A DNA stretch of 15,077 bases from CAYWFP01 sp964457365 (GCA_964457365.1 CAYWFP010000093.1:1-15077), one strand, 5' to 3'. Positions 1 through 8,221 are shown, numbered from the stretch's first letter. A program made the numbers and translations. The notes: generated by a model not told the origin, from the letters alone.

Positions 1-2
1 GC

Positions 3-986
3 ATGGACGAAGGCGGCTACGTGGAGCGCCCCGGCTGGATGAGCGCCGCCGATCCGGCGAAATCCGCACCATCCTCGCCTGTGCCGCCCGCCCGCCGCGT
101 GAACCTGCTTTTTGAGTGCCACATGCACAAGTACGGCGGCGACAAGGAACGGTGCGGGCTGGAGACGATCCGGCGGCATCTGATCTCGGAGCGCTTCGAT
201 CCGCATACCCCGACCGTGAATCATCCCTGCCGCATACGGATCGAGACGGGGGGCGCCCTCTTCGCCGAAACCGGCGACATCCTCCGCATGAACCCCGCCG
301 TCACGACCGGCCTCTCGACCGGGCAAAAGAACGAACCGCCCGAGGAGGTCGCCGCGCGCCTGACCCGGTACGCGATGCTCGCCGCCCGCCCACGCCCCCT
401 GCAGGTGCTCGCCGACACCTCCCGCTTCGGCAGCGACCGCGATCCGGCCACGCCCGAGGAATTCCGCCGCCGGATCTTCGCCACGCTCGGGACGGGCGCC
501 AAAGGCCTGCTCTACCGCGACCACACCTCTGGCAAGCCGCTGGCTCTCGGCCTGCGCGACGAGATCCGCCGCGTGAACGCCGAAGTCGCGCATCTGCGGC
601 CCTATCTCGCTGTCGCCGACACGGTGGATTGGGTCGAGCCGACCGGTCGGGATGATGTTGCTATCTACTCGCTACTCGCCGGACGCGATACTCTCGTCCT
701 CATCCTTATGCAGCATGGCAACATCACTTCGGCAGGCCAGTCTGCAAAAGCCGCCGCCGACAAAAACGAAAGCGACCTGCCTTCACATACGGAACAGACG
801 GATCAGACCGCAGGTGTCTCGCTCCGGCTTCGGCTCCGGCCGCCGGAATGGTTTGCGCCAGGAAAGGCGCAGGCTGTCGCCTCCGATGGCTTGAAGGATT
901 TGAATGAAACAGTTTCCGCACAAGGCGAGCTTGACCTTCCCCTGTCCGAAACCGCCGCCTTCCTCATCCGGAGGGCTTCGCCATGA
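3..986 (+). CDS. Glycoside-hydrolase-like protein, C-terminal part (probably cut by window edge)
   Basis: The frame is open from the left edge of the window, so the first visible ATG is probably internal and the 327 residues are a C-terminal fragment. There is no signal peptide at this ATG. Residues about 100-215 look like the end of a TIM-barrel glycosidase with its following segment: a run RPLQVLADTSRFGS, then GTGAKGLLYRDHTSGKPLA, then a helix DEIRRVNAEVAHLRPYLAVAD typical of glycosidase-like proteins of the GH42 or alpha-galactosidase type. After a polar, low-complexity stretch (about residues 240-270) comes a small beta-rich C-terminal domain. I infer a carbohydrate-active or carbohydrate-binding role; the catalytic residues are not visible, so family and substrate are unknown. 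The stop codon overlaps the sigma-factor start (ATGA), so the two are probably translationally coupled. Confidence 0.6.
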   Translation: MDEGGYVERPGWMSAADPAKSAPSSPVPPARRVNLLFECHMHKYGGDKERCGLETIRRHLISERFDPHTPTVNHPCRIRIETGGALFAETGDILRMNPAVTTGLSTGQKNEPPEEVAARLTRYAMLAARPRPLQVLADTSRFGSDRDPATPEEFRRRIFATLGTGAKGLLYRDHTSGKPLALGLRDEIRRVNAEVAHLRPYLAVADTVDWVEPTGRDDVAIYSLLAGRDTLVLILMQHGNITSAGQSAKAAADKNESDLPSHTEQTDQTAGVSLRLRLRPPEWFAPGKAQAVASDGLKDLNETVSAQGELDLPLSETAAFLIRRASP

Positions 987-1555
987 GCCGGAAACCACTG
1001 ATCGTCCCTTGGCATGGAACACCTTCGCCCGAGGAGGTCGAGGCATTTTTCCATCAGGTAGGTCGCGATTTGAATCCCGCGTTACATCGGGTGGCATCTG
1101 CTATCGTTCGTGATGCCAACGCCGCTGAGGATATCGTGCAGGAGAGTCTCCTCAAGTTGCTCGATGCACTATGCAACGGCGGATTGTCCGGCGATATCGC
1201 CCCTTGGCTCCATCGGACCGTCCGGAACCGAGCGCTTGACCATTCCCGGAAAGTCGATGTACGTAGCGAGAGTGCCGATATAGCCGATTTGACGGACAGC
1301 TTTGTGGATAATGCCAGTTGCCTTGCTCCGGAAGAGCGGGAGTTGACGGCGTTGCTTGGCGGATTCGTCACCGAACTCCCCGAACTGGACCGCCGCATTC
1401 TCGTCCTGCGCTATGTCGAGGATCGAGGTTACTCGGATATCGCGGCCCTTGTCGGGTGTACGGAGCGCCAGGCGCGGCACATTTGCGACCAGGTGCGATT
1501 GCATTTGCATGGCCAAATGGAGCCGTATTGCCCGCATGAGCGGAAAAAAGAATAA
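983..1555 (+). CDS. ECF-type RNA polymerase sigma factor
   Basis: This 190-residue protein has the two-domain layout of extracytoplasmic-function sigma-70 factors. Region 2 (about residues 29-92) contains NAAEDIVQESLLKLL, the usual core-polymerase-binding and -10-recognition helices, followed by WLHRTVRNRALDHSRK. Region 4 (about 122-178) contains ELPELDRRILVLRYVEDRGY and a helix-turn-helix SDIAALVGCTERQARHI for -35 recognition. A GGAGGG sequence at 970-975 lies well placed before the ATG at 983, which overlaps the stop of the upstream gene. The likely partner is the zinc-finger anti-sigma gene that follows after 156 bases. The protein should direct polymerase to a small regulon, which may include the downstream exported proteins; that last point is inference. 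A cysteine-histidine-bearing tail (PYCPHERKKE) closes the protein. Confidence 0.9.
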   Translation: MSRKPLIVPWHGTPSPEEVEAFFHQVGRDLNPALHRVASAIVRDANAAEDIVQESLLKLLDALCNGGLSGDIAPWLHRTVRNRALDHSRKVDVRSESADIADLTDSFVDNASCLAPEERELTALLGGFVTELPELDRRILVLRYVEDRGYSDIAALVGCTERQARHICDQVRLHLHGQMEPYCPHERKKE

Positions 1556-1583
1556 AATTCTTGAACGCCATAAGATCTTATAC

Positions 1584-1622
1584 TGCCGGAGGATACGCAA
1601 CTACAGCGAAACTTTTCCGGCA
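1584..1622 (+). repeat. Inverted repeat in the sigma/anti-sigma gap
   Basis: TGCCGGA (1584-1590) and TCCGGCA (1616-1622) are perfect 7-base complementary arms around a 25-base loop. The hairpin sits in the 156-base leader of the anti-sigma gene. No T-tract follows, so it is not a convincing terminator. It could be an operator or a leader structure. Confidence 0.35.
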
Positions 1623-1711
1623 AATACGCATTTTCGCGTTGCTGAAACGGGGTTCTCATTCGTGAGTATTATAGAGGGATGTGGTTTCCGCTGATCCGGA
1701 GGTAACTGGTC

Positions 1712-3142
1712 ATGGGCAACAGCATTTGCCGCGAACTCAAAGGCGGTTTGTCAGAATACGCCATGGGCGAAAAGGCCGAATTCTTTCCCGGCGAGAAAGA
1801 GCGCCTGGAGTCGCATCTGGCGATCTGCCCGGCGTGCCGCGAGCGTCTGGAAGAATACAAGCGGCTGAGCAAGTGCATGCGCATGGCCATCGGCATCGCC
1901 AATATCGAAGTACCCGAGGATGTGCTGGAACGCAGCCGCCAGCGGCTCGATGCCATGCTCAAGGAGAAAGTCGCACAGATGAAAGCAAAGACGGAAGCGG
2001 AAGCAAGAGAATCGACCTGGCCTTTGGCGACCGAAGCAATCGATACCAAGCCGGCAGAGGATCGCCCCGCCAACATCCGGCGATTCCCGCGCTGGCGCAC
2101 CGTCGCCGGAATTGCGGCGAGCGTGCTGATTGCCGTGGGCGCTGGGATGTGGCTGTGCCGAGAGCCAGATGCTGTCAATTCAAGTCTTGGTCACCAGGAT
2201 GTTCCTTCCCGTAGCGGAAGTATTGCCGTTAGAGCCGAATCCGCCCAACAGAATCCTTCCGCAGTCATTCATGCCGAGCCCTCCCTTGCGGGACGCTTCT
2301 CGGCGCTAACCGATTCGTGGGATGCCATCGAGCTGCTCAAGACCGCCTTTGAATCGGAAAAACAAAAATCCCAGCCCGATTTCAATGAAATCATCAACCT
2401 GTCGGAGAAGTTGATTGCGCGTTGGCCGGATTCTAGTGCAATGATTGAGGGACAGTTACTTATTTCTCGCTGTTATACGCAAATGGCTGATCAGGAGAAA
2501 GCTAGGAGAGCTTACATAGAATATGCTGATGCAAAAGGCCGTTGGATTGAAAAGAACGAAGTAATGCGCGGGCTAGATAAGTCAATAGCCATGGCCCACG
2601 CACAGCATGCGACATCGACTGCCATCAAACAGGAAGCGGACCGCCTTTTTCGAGACGCCGATTATCTTGCATCCCTTTCCTTCTATGATTTTCTGATCAC
2701 CCGTTATCCTGATTCGGAAGTGGGCTCTTATGCATTATATAAATCTGCCGAATATTATTCGATGATGCAACAGCGAGAGGAATCGCTTGCCGCTTATGAC
2801 CAGGTAATTGCCACCTCTCCGAGCGAATACTGGAAAAGATTGGCCACAATATCAAAAGCATCCATATTGTTTAACCTTGGGCGACGGGAGGAAAGCATCA
2901 AAGCGTGGTATGATTTGGCAAAAAGTTCAGATGATCCAACGATCAAAGCAAAGGCATATTACGAAGCCGGTTTTCTTTGTTCGCTTTGCGGAGAATCGCG
3001 CATTCCAGAAGCGATTGAAAACTTCAAAACGGTCCGAAATGTATACCCGAACGAAGATGCAGCGCGACTTGCGGGGTGGATGCTGGAAAAACTAAACTCG
3101 AGAATGGCTGATGACATTATGAAAGATGTTCTTTCGATGTAA
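1712..3142 (+). CDS. Zinc-finger anti-sigma factor with TPR-rich extracytoplasmic domain
   Basis: The 476-residue protein has three parts. The N-terminus (about residues 1-60) carries a zf-HC2-type motif, H35-x3-C39-x2-C42, with C6 upstream as a possible further ligand; this fold in anti-sigma factors binds and holds the ECF sigma. A single membrane helix (about 130-149, VAGIAASVLIAVGAGMWL) follows a charged, coiled-coil-like linker. The C-terminal half (about 200-460) is helical and repeats in the TPR manner, for example SYALYKSAEYYSMMQQREES and ATISKASILFNLGRREESIK, and resembles the TPR parts of BamD/CpoB-type envelope proteins. Topology implies a cytoplasmic zinc finger and a periplasmic TPR half that could sense an envelope partner. 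GGAGG lies about eight bases before the ATG. Composition becomes more AT-rich from roughly residue 220 on. Confidence 0.82.
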   Translation: MGNSICRELKGGLSEYAMGEKAEFFPGEKERLESHLAICPACRERLEEYKRLSKCMRMAIGIANIEVPEDVLERSRQRLDAMLKEKVAQMKAKTEAEARESTWPLATEAIDTKPAEDRPANIRRFPRWRTVAGIAASVLIAVGAGMWLCREPDAVNSSLGHQDVPSRSGSIAVRAESAQQNPSAVIHAEPSLAGRFSALTDSWDAIELLKTAFESEKQKSQPDFNEIINLSEKLIARWPDSSAMIEGQLLISRCYTQMADQEKARRAYIEYADAKGRWIEKNEVMRGLDKSIAMAHAQHATSTAIKQEADRLFRDADYLASLSFYDFLITRYPDSEVGSYALYKSAEYYSMMQQREESLAAYDQVIATSPSEYWKRLATISKASILFNLGRREESIKAWYDLAKSSDDPTIKAKAYYEAGFLCSLCGESRIPEAIENFKTVRNVYPNEDAARLAGWMLEKLNSRMADDIMKDVLSM

Positions 3143-3157
3143 GATGGGAGAAAGCGA

Positions 3158-5116
3158 ATGCATACACAAAAGAGGATGAGAACGCATCTGGGATTTCTTT
3201 GCACCTGCATAGTGGCGTTTGTTGCCGGTTCGATGCTGGCGGTGTGGGCCGCCAATCCGACAAGCGGACAGAGTGACGTAGAAGTCAAGATCACGGTGAA
3301 TGGCCAAGTCACCGAGAGCGCTACTGTAACGCATGGTGAGGCATTGAGCCTTGTCGCATCCGCCACATGCGATGATGAACCACTCTCTTGGAATATTTCT
3401 GCGCCATGGGACGATCTTCTTGCCAACAAAAGCGTCACTGACAATCAGCCATCTCAGATCACAGCCAGCGGAAAAGCGAATATTCCTGGAACCTACACTG
3501 TATCGGCTACGTACAAGGACACCACGGCGACTATATCTCTCGTCATCCGTCCGGGGCTTGATTTTGTCTCAGCGAGTGATTCCCATGCTCCTGCGAATGG
3601 CTCAAGTCTAGTGGAATATGAGGTAGAAGGGTTGCCCGACTCAGTTTTTGGTATTTACGATTGGCGTTCGATTCAGGGAGCCCCTGACATTAGTAGTGAG
3701 CATCGGGGAACTATTCGGTTTCGGGGCAACAACGCAGAGACAGTACAATTCGAAGCCGAGTACAAACTGAATGGTATAAAATCCGAGCCTGTTGAAACGT
3801 CAGAGGTGCATTTTTGGGCATATGAAATAGACCAGCAGGGGCCGCTGAAAATACGGACAGGACGTACTGTTGACGTCTCGGTAACGGCTGTGGGTGGTAT
3901 TGTTCCGCCTGGTACAGGAAAGTGGGAAATAGAAACCGATAATATTTTGTATACTGGCGATGGAACTTGTGCTCCCGCTGGTGGGGGGCTGTCGCATCAA
4001 ATGACCACAACCTTCACGGGAACGAAAGCTGGAAAGGTCAAGCTTAAATTTATTGCTGATGACGGAGAGGGAAGTTCCAGAGTTACGGCAGAAAGCTATC
4101 TCCCTTCTATTGAAATCGAAATCAGCGGCGAAGCACTGAATGAAATTTCAGTGAATTGTTCGCATTATCCCAAACATGGGCGAATCAGCAGCGGCGAAAC
4201 ACTTGAGGTGGTTTCGCAGGAAATCGGTGACACCATTACATGCCTGGCAATACCGATGGATCAGGACGAATATCAAGATGGCTATCCTAAGTGGCATGTC
4301 GTGGCTCCTATTCTCGACCGCGAGGGCGAAGGGACGGAGTTCAAGTTCCGTGCGCTTGGCCCCACAGTTACCGCAAATCTGCTCTTCTTATGGGCAGTTC
4401 CGCCCAATTCCTATACAGTAAAATGCAAGGATGTCGACGGAACGGAATACTCTGCCACGGTACTGGCATATCCGAGCGTGGAGCGCTCGAAAACATTTAA
4501 GCTTCCAGATCCCCTCAAAGAGGGTGTCAAGAAAATCGAAAGTATTCCCGTTATCGGGAAGTATCTTGAATTCAAAAAATTCAGCGGAAGCCTTACGTAC
4601 AGCAATGCTTGGAAAGAAAAAGAAAACGGCAGTACGGAGGCTATTTTCGCTTGGGGAGGTAAGTTTATCGGCAGTGCCGGCGCTGAAATCAAGGTCCCCC
4701 TTGTCGAAACAACGTTCGCTGGCGTCCCCCCCGATCTCGTTCAGGCCGGCATCTACTTCTGGTTTACCGGTTCCATTGGTGGTGGCGTACAAGCCAAACG
4801 CGACATTGGCGGACTCACCATTGGCGGAATCATTAAAGGTAACGTGTCCGCTTTCATCGGCGGCGCAATTGATATTGTTGATGGCTTTGCGTCCATTACG
4901 CTCCGAGGAGGAACAGGGATCACCGGCACCTTCGAGCCGGTTGGCCAAGCCGAACCCCCGAAATTCTCCATCAAGGGTGAAATCGCATGGGATGGTTTGT
5001 TTGTGGAATATACGACCGAGTGGTTGTGGGGCGCTTTCGAGGATACGGAGACATGGACTGTGGTTGAAGGCAGTTCTCTCTTGAGTGGCGAGAAGTCGAT
5101 TATCCCTTGGGAATAA
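3158..5116 (+). CDS. Large exported protein with Ig-like beta domains, function unknown
   Basis: This 652-residue protein starts with a Sec signal: a basic n-region (KRMRTH), a hydrophobic core (GFLCTCIVAFVAGSMLAV) and a probable cleavage after WAA near residue 30. GGGAGA stands ahead of the ATG. Residues about 45-130 read as a bacterial Ig-like domain, ending in GTYTVSATYKDTTATISLVI. Further beta-sandwich-like segments follow to about 440, with scattered cysteines. The last 200 residues are different: glycine-rich, alternating strands such as SIGGGVQAKRDIGGLTIGG and GTGITGTFEPVG, as in beta-barrel or beta-roll proteins. The protein does not end in the phenylalanine common to outer-membrane barrels. 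It starts 15 bases after the anti-sigma stop, so the two are almost certainly co-transcribed. I recognise no family for the whole chain; a cell-surface or periplasmic role is inferred. Confidence 0.75.
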   Translation: MHTQKRMRTHLGFLCTCIVAFVAGSMLAVWAANPTSGQSDVEVKITVNGQVTESATVTHGEALSLVASATCDDEPLSWNISAPWDDLLANKSVTDNQPSQITASGKANIPGTYTVSATYKDTTATISLVIRPGLDFVSASDSHAPANGSSLVEYEVEGLPDSVFGIYDWRSIQGAPDISSEHRGTIRFRGNNAETVQFEAEYKLNGIKSEPVETSEVHFWAYEIDQQGPLKIRTGRTVDVSVTAVGGIVPPGTGKWEIETDNILYTGDGTCAPAGGGLSHQMTTTFTGTKAGKVKLKFIADDGEGSSRVTAESYLPSIEIEISGEALNEISVNCSHYPKHGRISSGETLEVVSQEIGDTITCLAIPMDQDEYQDGYPKWHVVAPILDREGEGTEFKFRALGPTVTANLLFLWAVPPNSYTVKCKDVDGTEYSATVLAYPSVERSKTFKLPDPLKEGVKKIESIPVIGKYLEFKKFSGSLTYSNAWKEKENGSTEAIFAWGGKFIGSAGAEIKVPLVETTFAGVPPDLVQAGIYFWFTGSIGGGVQAKRDIGGLTIGGIIKGNVSAFIGGAIDIVDGFASITLRGGTGITGTFEPVGQAEPPKFSIKGEIAWDGLFVEYTTEWLWGAFEDTETWTVVEGSSLLSGEKSIIPWE

Positions 5117-5150
5117 CATTCTCATAGCGAGATAGAATCGAGGAGATATC

Positions 5151-6890
5151 ATGAAACACCTGACTTGGATGTTGCGAGCAATTTTCATACTGACGTTGTG
5201 GTTCGGAAGCACTGCTTTCGTGATGGCTGGCGATGTTTTCGAACTCCTGAGTGTCGACAGTAAAAATGCCGAGACACATGTTTTGCTGAACGGCTTTCCT
5301 GTCTTGGATACTACAGAGTCACTAGGGCGGAGCGCGGATGTTTGTCGATACCTGCGTAACGGCACCAACACATTGTCGATTCGATATCAACCGACAGACG
5401 CTGCGAATACACCGGCAAGTTTTGCCTTGAGCCTTATCCAGAAAACAAAAATTGTTGGAGCTTATAATTCATACGGATTTGATCCGGCGCTTGTTGCTGG
5501 GGGCTCGATTCATCAGGGTGCATATGATGCCGACCCCCGGTCACTGGTATTTGGGCCTGTAGGCAATAACATGGTGTGGGACTTTTCGGCGGCTGACGCG
5601 CAGATATATGGGTATATTCCCACGCAACTCAATGCATTTGCACTTTCACGCGATGTCGACTCGTTGCAGATTGCTTTCTCGTCCAATGACAATTCGAAAC
5701 GTGTCGTTTATGTGTTGCAGCAGGTCCCCGCAGGAACTCTTGCCGCCAGCCTTTCTGACTTGACGCCTATCGAAGGGAAAGAATACTTGGGTGATGGCGG
5801 TTTTTCGAGGATCTCGTTTACTGTTCCTGATACGGCTCCATTTTCTATGTCATCTGTATATATGCAGCGACTTAAGTCGGATGAAATTGTTAAAATCCTT
5901 CTCCCGACGTCAGATCTTATTTTAGATGAAGACGTAATCGCGCGTGGCCGAATCCGTCGAGGCGAATACGAAGATGGCGCCTTGTTTTTCCAAGGGGGAA
6001 TTGGCAGTCAGGTGTTTGATTTCGAATTTGCTGATGCCGACGCTATTCAGGGGGTACCAGGAAAACTGCATATCAGTAAACTATCCATGCCAGTCAAGCG
6101 CATGTCTGTAACTTTAATTGTGGACAGCGTTAAAAAAGGCAGAAATGCCAAATCCGTGGTCATGTATCCGTGTTTGCCCGTTGAAACTGATGAATTTGGC
6201 GGGGCGGAGCTATCGCTTGTTGATGCCCCGCTTATTTTGGGCAATCCCAAATCAGTGAGCACGATTTCTCGGGTCATTATTAGGGTGTGGAAGTGGAATC
6301 TTTCCGATGGCGCTCCGCCCTTACGGCGATTCCCTCCACGCACCCCCAAAGTGTCTTTGGGTATGGAAGGCCTGATGTTTCGCCATGACCCAAACGCAGG
6401 TATAGATATTGAACGCCAATTTAATGTAAGCATACCTCAGACATGGGTATGGGAAAGCGCCCGACCTGTTTCCCTTCCGCTAGCAAAAACTGATGCGGAC
6501 GCAATCAAGGCGCTGCTTATGCAAGTACGTGATGCTCTAGACAATAGGGACACCGCCTCTCTCGATGCGCTCCTGCAATTGAAAGCCAAGGAAGCCGCTA
6601 AAGCCATGTACAAAGACTATGCGCTGGTTGCCGCTCAGCAACATGATTTCTATGTGAACCGAGTCTTTGTCGCTGCAGGCTGGGGAATGTCACCCCTTGA
6701 TACAGACGACGTCACTTTCTCGCTTGCCGCCAACGGTCGAGCTGTGGTTGTCGGTCATAGGAATTGGCCTCAAGCGTTGCGGAGCGAGGAAATTACTGTG
6801 AACGGTCGCATAACGCGGTTTTCCCTTCCTATTGTTGTGACTAAGGTTCGCGGCAAGAATGGCTCGTATGAGTGGAAGGTGATCCAATAG
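5151..6890 (+). CDS. Exported beta-rich protein with separate C-terminal domain, function unknown
   Basis: The 579-residue product has a clear Sec signal peptide (MLRAIFILTLWFGSTAFVMA) with likely cleavage before GDVF near residue 26. A GAGGAG box precedes the ATG. Residues about 30-110 follow a beta-sandwich pattern (VLLNGFPVLD, then YLRNGTNTLSIRY) like the accessory or ligand-binding domains of exported enzymes. The middle is beta-rich and contains paired motifs (GGSIHQGAYDADPRSLVFGP and GRIRRGEYEDGALFFQGG) that suggest an internal duplication. The last roughly 125 residues (from ADAIKALLMQVRDALDNRD) form a separate alpha/beta domain reminiscent of NTF2-like or similar small domains found at the end of other exported hypothetical proteins. 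It begins 34 bases after the preceding exported protein and probably belongs to the same transcript. No enzyme motif is visible. Confidence 0.72.
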   Translation: MKHLTWMLRAIFILTLWFGSTAFVMAGDVFELLSVDSKNAETHVLLNGFPVLDTTESLGRSADVCRYLRNGTNTLSIRYQPTDAANTPASFALSLIQKTKIVGAYNSYGFDPALVAGGSIHQGAYDADPRSLVFGPVGNNMVWDFSAADAQIYGYIPTQLNAFALSRDVDSLQIAFSSNDNSKRVVYVLQQVPAGTLAASLSDLTPIEGKEYLGDGGFSRISFTVPDTAPFSMSSVYMQRLKSDEIVKILLPTSDLILDEDVIARGRIRRGEYEDGALFFQGGIGSQVFDFEFADADAIQGVPGKLHISKLSMPVKRMSVTLIVDSVKKGRNAKSVVMYPCLPVETDEFGGAELSLVDAPLILGNPKSVSTISRVIIRVWKWNLSDGAPPLRRFPPRTPKVSLGMEGLMFRHDPNAGIDIERQFNVSIPQTWVWESARPVSLPLAKTDADAIKALLMQVRDALDNRDTASLDALLQLKAKEAAKAMYKDYALVAAQQHDFYVNRVFVAAGWGMSPLDTDDVTFSLAANGRAVVVGHRNWPQALRSEEITVNGRITRFSLPIVVTKVRGKNGSYEWKVIQ

Positions 6891-6893
6891 TTT

Positions 6894-6905
6894 ATATGCG
6901 CATAT
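6894..6905. repeat. Perfect 12-bp palindrome
   Basis: ATATGCGCATAT begins three bases after the stop codon of the 579-residue protein and is a perfect dyad. Its position before the next gene's leader makes it a candidate operator, but a chance palindrome is possible. A second, AT-only dyad (TTTTTCTT then AAGAAAAA around one base) lies further into the same gap. Confidence 0.35.
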
Positions 6906-6942
6906 CGCGATGATAGTGTTTTTTCTTGAAGAAAAAGGTCGT

Positions 6943-6972
6943 TTGTGCTAAGCGTTTATTGCTCGGTATAGT
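6943..6972 (+). promoter_or_regulatory. Possible sigma-70-type promoter of the two-helix membrane protein
   Basis: TTGTGC at 6943-6948 and TATAGT at 6967-6972 are spaced 18 bases apart. The expected transcript start near 6979 would leave a usable leader for the ATG at 7036 but almost none for the ATG at 6985. Confidence 0.35.
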
Positions 6973-7035
6973 TTTACTGTAGCTATGACGCAGGATTTTT
7001 CATGCGAGACTATGGACTTGTTGTCGGGGAATATA

Positions 7036-7683
7036 ATGTCCAATTCCAACTCGGGCGAGTTTGAATATGGGGCTCCTTGGTCGAGTCAATTGACTATTAG
7101 CAGTCTCAGCGAAAATGTACTGCAGGCTACAAATACTCCGTTGCCCAAAAAATGGTTTTGGTTGACGGCTGCGATTTCCTGCATACTTACGGTACTTTGT
7201 TTTCTTGGCGTATGGGCTGGCGCATCGACGAAATCGGTCAACGCGGCCATGGTAATATCGTGTGCGATTCTCGGCTTCTTGTGCTTTCTTGTGTGCATCT
7301 TTGCGGTAGGCTATTCAAGTTATTCAGAGCGTTTGACTATCAACAAATCAGAGGTACGCTACAGTCGACGGTTCTTCTGGATACAAAAAGAGGTGATGGC
7401 GACGAAATCGACGATCCAGTGTGTGAAGGGATGGCAATATGGCATGGGCGGACAGCGAGGCGTTAAGATGCGCTCATGCCACCTTTGTATTCATTTCAGC
7501 CAAGCCATTCCGCCTCTGTCTTTGAAAAGCGTTGACTATACTCCTTCGCACACTCAACAGGCGGCGGCACTAATGGGGATGCGGTCGTCGCAGCTGATTG
7601 TGTCATATGAGGAGGCTGCCCGCATAATTCAACAGTTAGGCGTTCAGATATCTGAGAAGCTTAATATTCCATTCAATACGTAA
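7036..7683 (+). CDS. Two-helix membrane protein with PH-like cytoplasmic domain, function unknown
   Basis: I chose the ATG at 7036 because a CGGGGA box sits just upstream; the in-frame ATG at 6985 has no ribosome-binding site and adds 17 residues of no particular character. The resulting 215-residue protein has a short polar N-terminus, two adjacent membrane helices (KKWFWLTAAISCILTVLCFL and MVISCAILGFLCFLVCIF) joined by a short loop, and a C-terminal soluble part of about 120 residues. That part begins YSERLTINKSEVRYSRRFFW, the layout of a bacterial PH-like domain behind a membrane hairpin (as in YdbT-like proteins), but the match is only by pattern. The gene follows the exported proteins after a 145-base gap and is followed by two Sel1 genes. 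Envelope association is supported; the function is not known. Confidence 0.65.
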   Translation: MSNSNSGEFEYGAPWSSQLTISSLSENVLQATNTPLPKKWFWLTAAISCILTVLCFLGVWAGASTKSVNAAMVISCAILGFLCFLVCIFAVGYSSYSERLTINKSEVRYSRRFFWIQKEVMATKSTIQCVKGWQYGMGGQRGVKMRSCHLCIHFSQAIPPLSLKSVDYTPSHTQQAAALMGMRSSQLIVSYEEAARIIQQLGVQISEKLNIPFNT

Positions 7684-7727
7684 TAGTTGCCGCTGTTAGC
7701 GGGCATCCTTTCGGGAGTTTGCAATCT

Positions 7728-8201
7728 ATGAAAAACGCGGTTATCATTGTCCTTTTTGCCGTTGGTTTTGGCGCAACATTTTATTCGCTTCAGTATTTCC
7801 AACTTCACCCGGAGCATCGCGAAACAGAAAATACGAGTTCTCAACACGAAAAACAAAGTACGCCGGAGGAATCATACCGCATGGGAATGGCATACTTGAA
7901 TGGTGACGGGGTTGCCGTGGATCACCAACTTGCGTTGAAGCATATGAAAGCGTCAGCGGATGAGCGTTATCCGCCCGCCTGTCTTTTTTTAGGGAAGTAT
8001 TATCAAAAAGTTGCTGATGCAGAGGGGAAGAAGCAAGCATTTCGTTACCTTACAATGGCGGCAAGTAGTACACACGAGAAAGTCGCACAAGAAGCTGAGG
8101 CATTTCTTGAGATACAGATTCTTGAGGAAGAAGGCGTTGATGTTTCGTCTGTAATGATGCCCACGAATATCGATCAGGGTTCTGGGCGTCCGAATCAATA
8201 A
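7728..8201 (+). CDS. Membrane-anchored Sel1-repeat protein
   Basis: The start is placed at the ATG at 7728, preceded by GGGAG at 7713-7717; a TTG nine bases upstream is less likely. The 157-residue product begins with a hydrophobic segment (AVIIVLFAVGFGATFYSL) that is either a signal anchor or an uncleaved signal. A polar linker leads to Sel1-like repeats: SYRMGMAYLNGDGVAVDHQ with LALKHMKASADE, then a second, weaker unit CLFLGKYYQKVADAEGKKQA with FRYLTMAASS. Sel1 repeats are alpha-alpha hairpins that act as protein-binding scaffolds. The tail (about residues 120-157) is acidic, then polar. It is followed by another Sel1 gene 20 bases later, so the two likely form a pair arising from duplication or acting together. 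Confidence 0.78.
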   Translation: MKNAVIIVLFAVGFGATFYSLQYFQLHPEHRETENTSSQHEKQSTPEESYRMGMAYLNGDGVAVDHQLALKHMKASADERYPPACLFLGKYYQKVADAEGKKQAFRYLTMAASSTHEKVAQEAEAFLEIQILEEEGVDVSSVMMPTNIDQGSGRPNQ

Positions 8202-8221
8202 CAGGATAGGAGAGTTGCAAA

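Noticed and set aside
1600..1680. ECF-type autoregulated promoter before the anti-sigma gene (GAAAC boxes at about 1608 and 1643)
   Set aside because: Two GAAAC-like boxes exist, but neither has a matching -10 element at a usual 16-17 base spacing, so I do not call a promoter.
4388..5371. A 327-codon - strand frame across the end of one exported gene and the start of the next
   Set aside because: It is antisense to two genes with signal peptides and good ribosome sites, and its translation shows no domain.
6985..7035. Upstream ATG at 6985 as start of the two-helix membrane protein
   Set aside because: There is no ribosome site before it, and the likely promoter would start transcription only a few bases upstream. 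The ATG at 7036 has CGGGGA before it.
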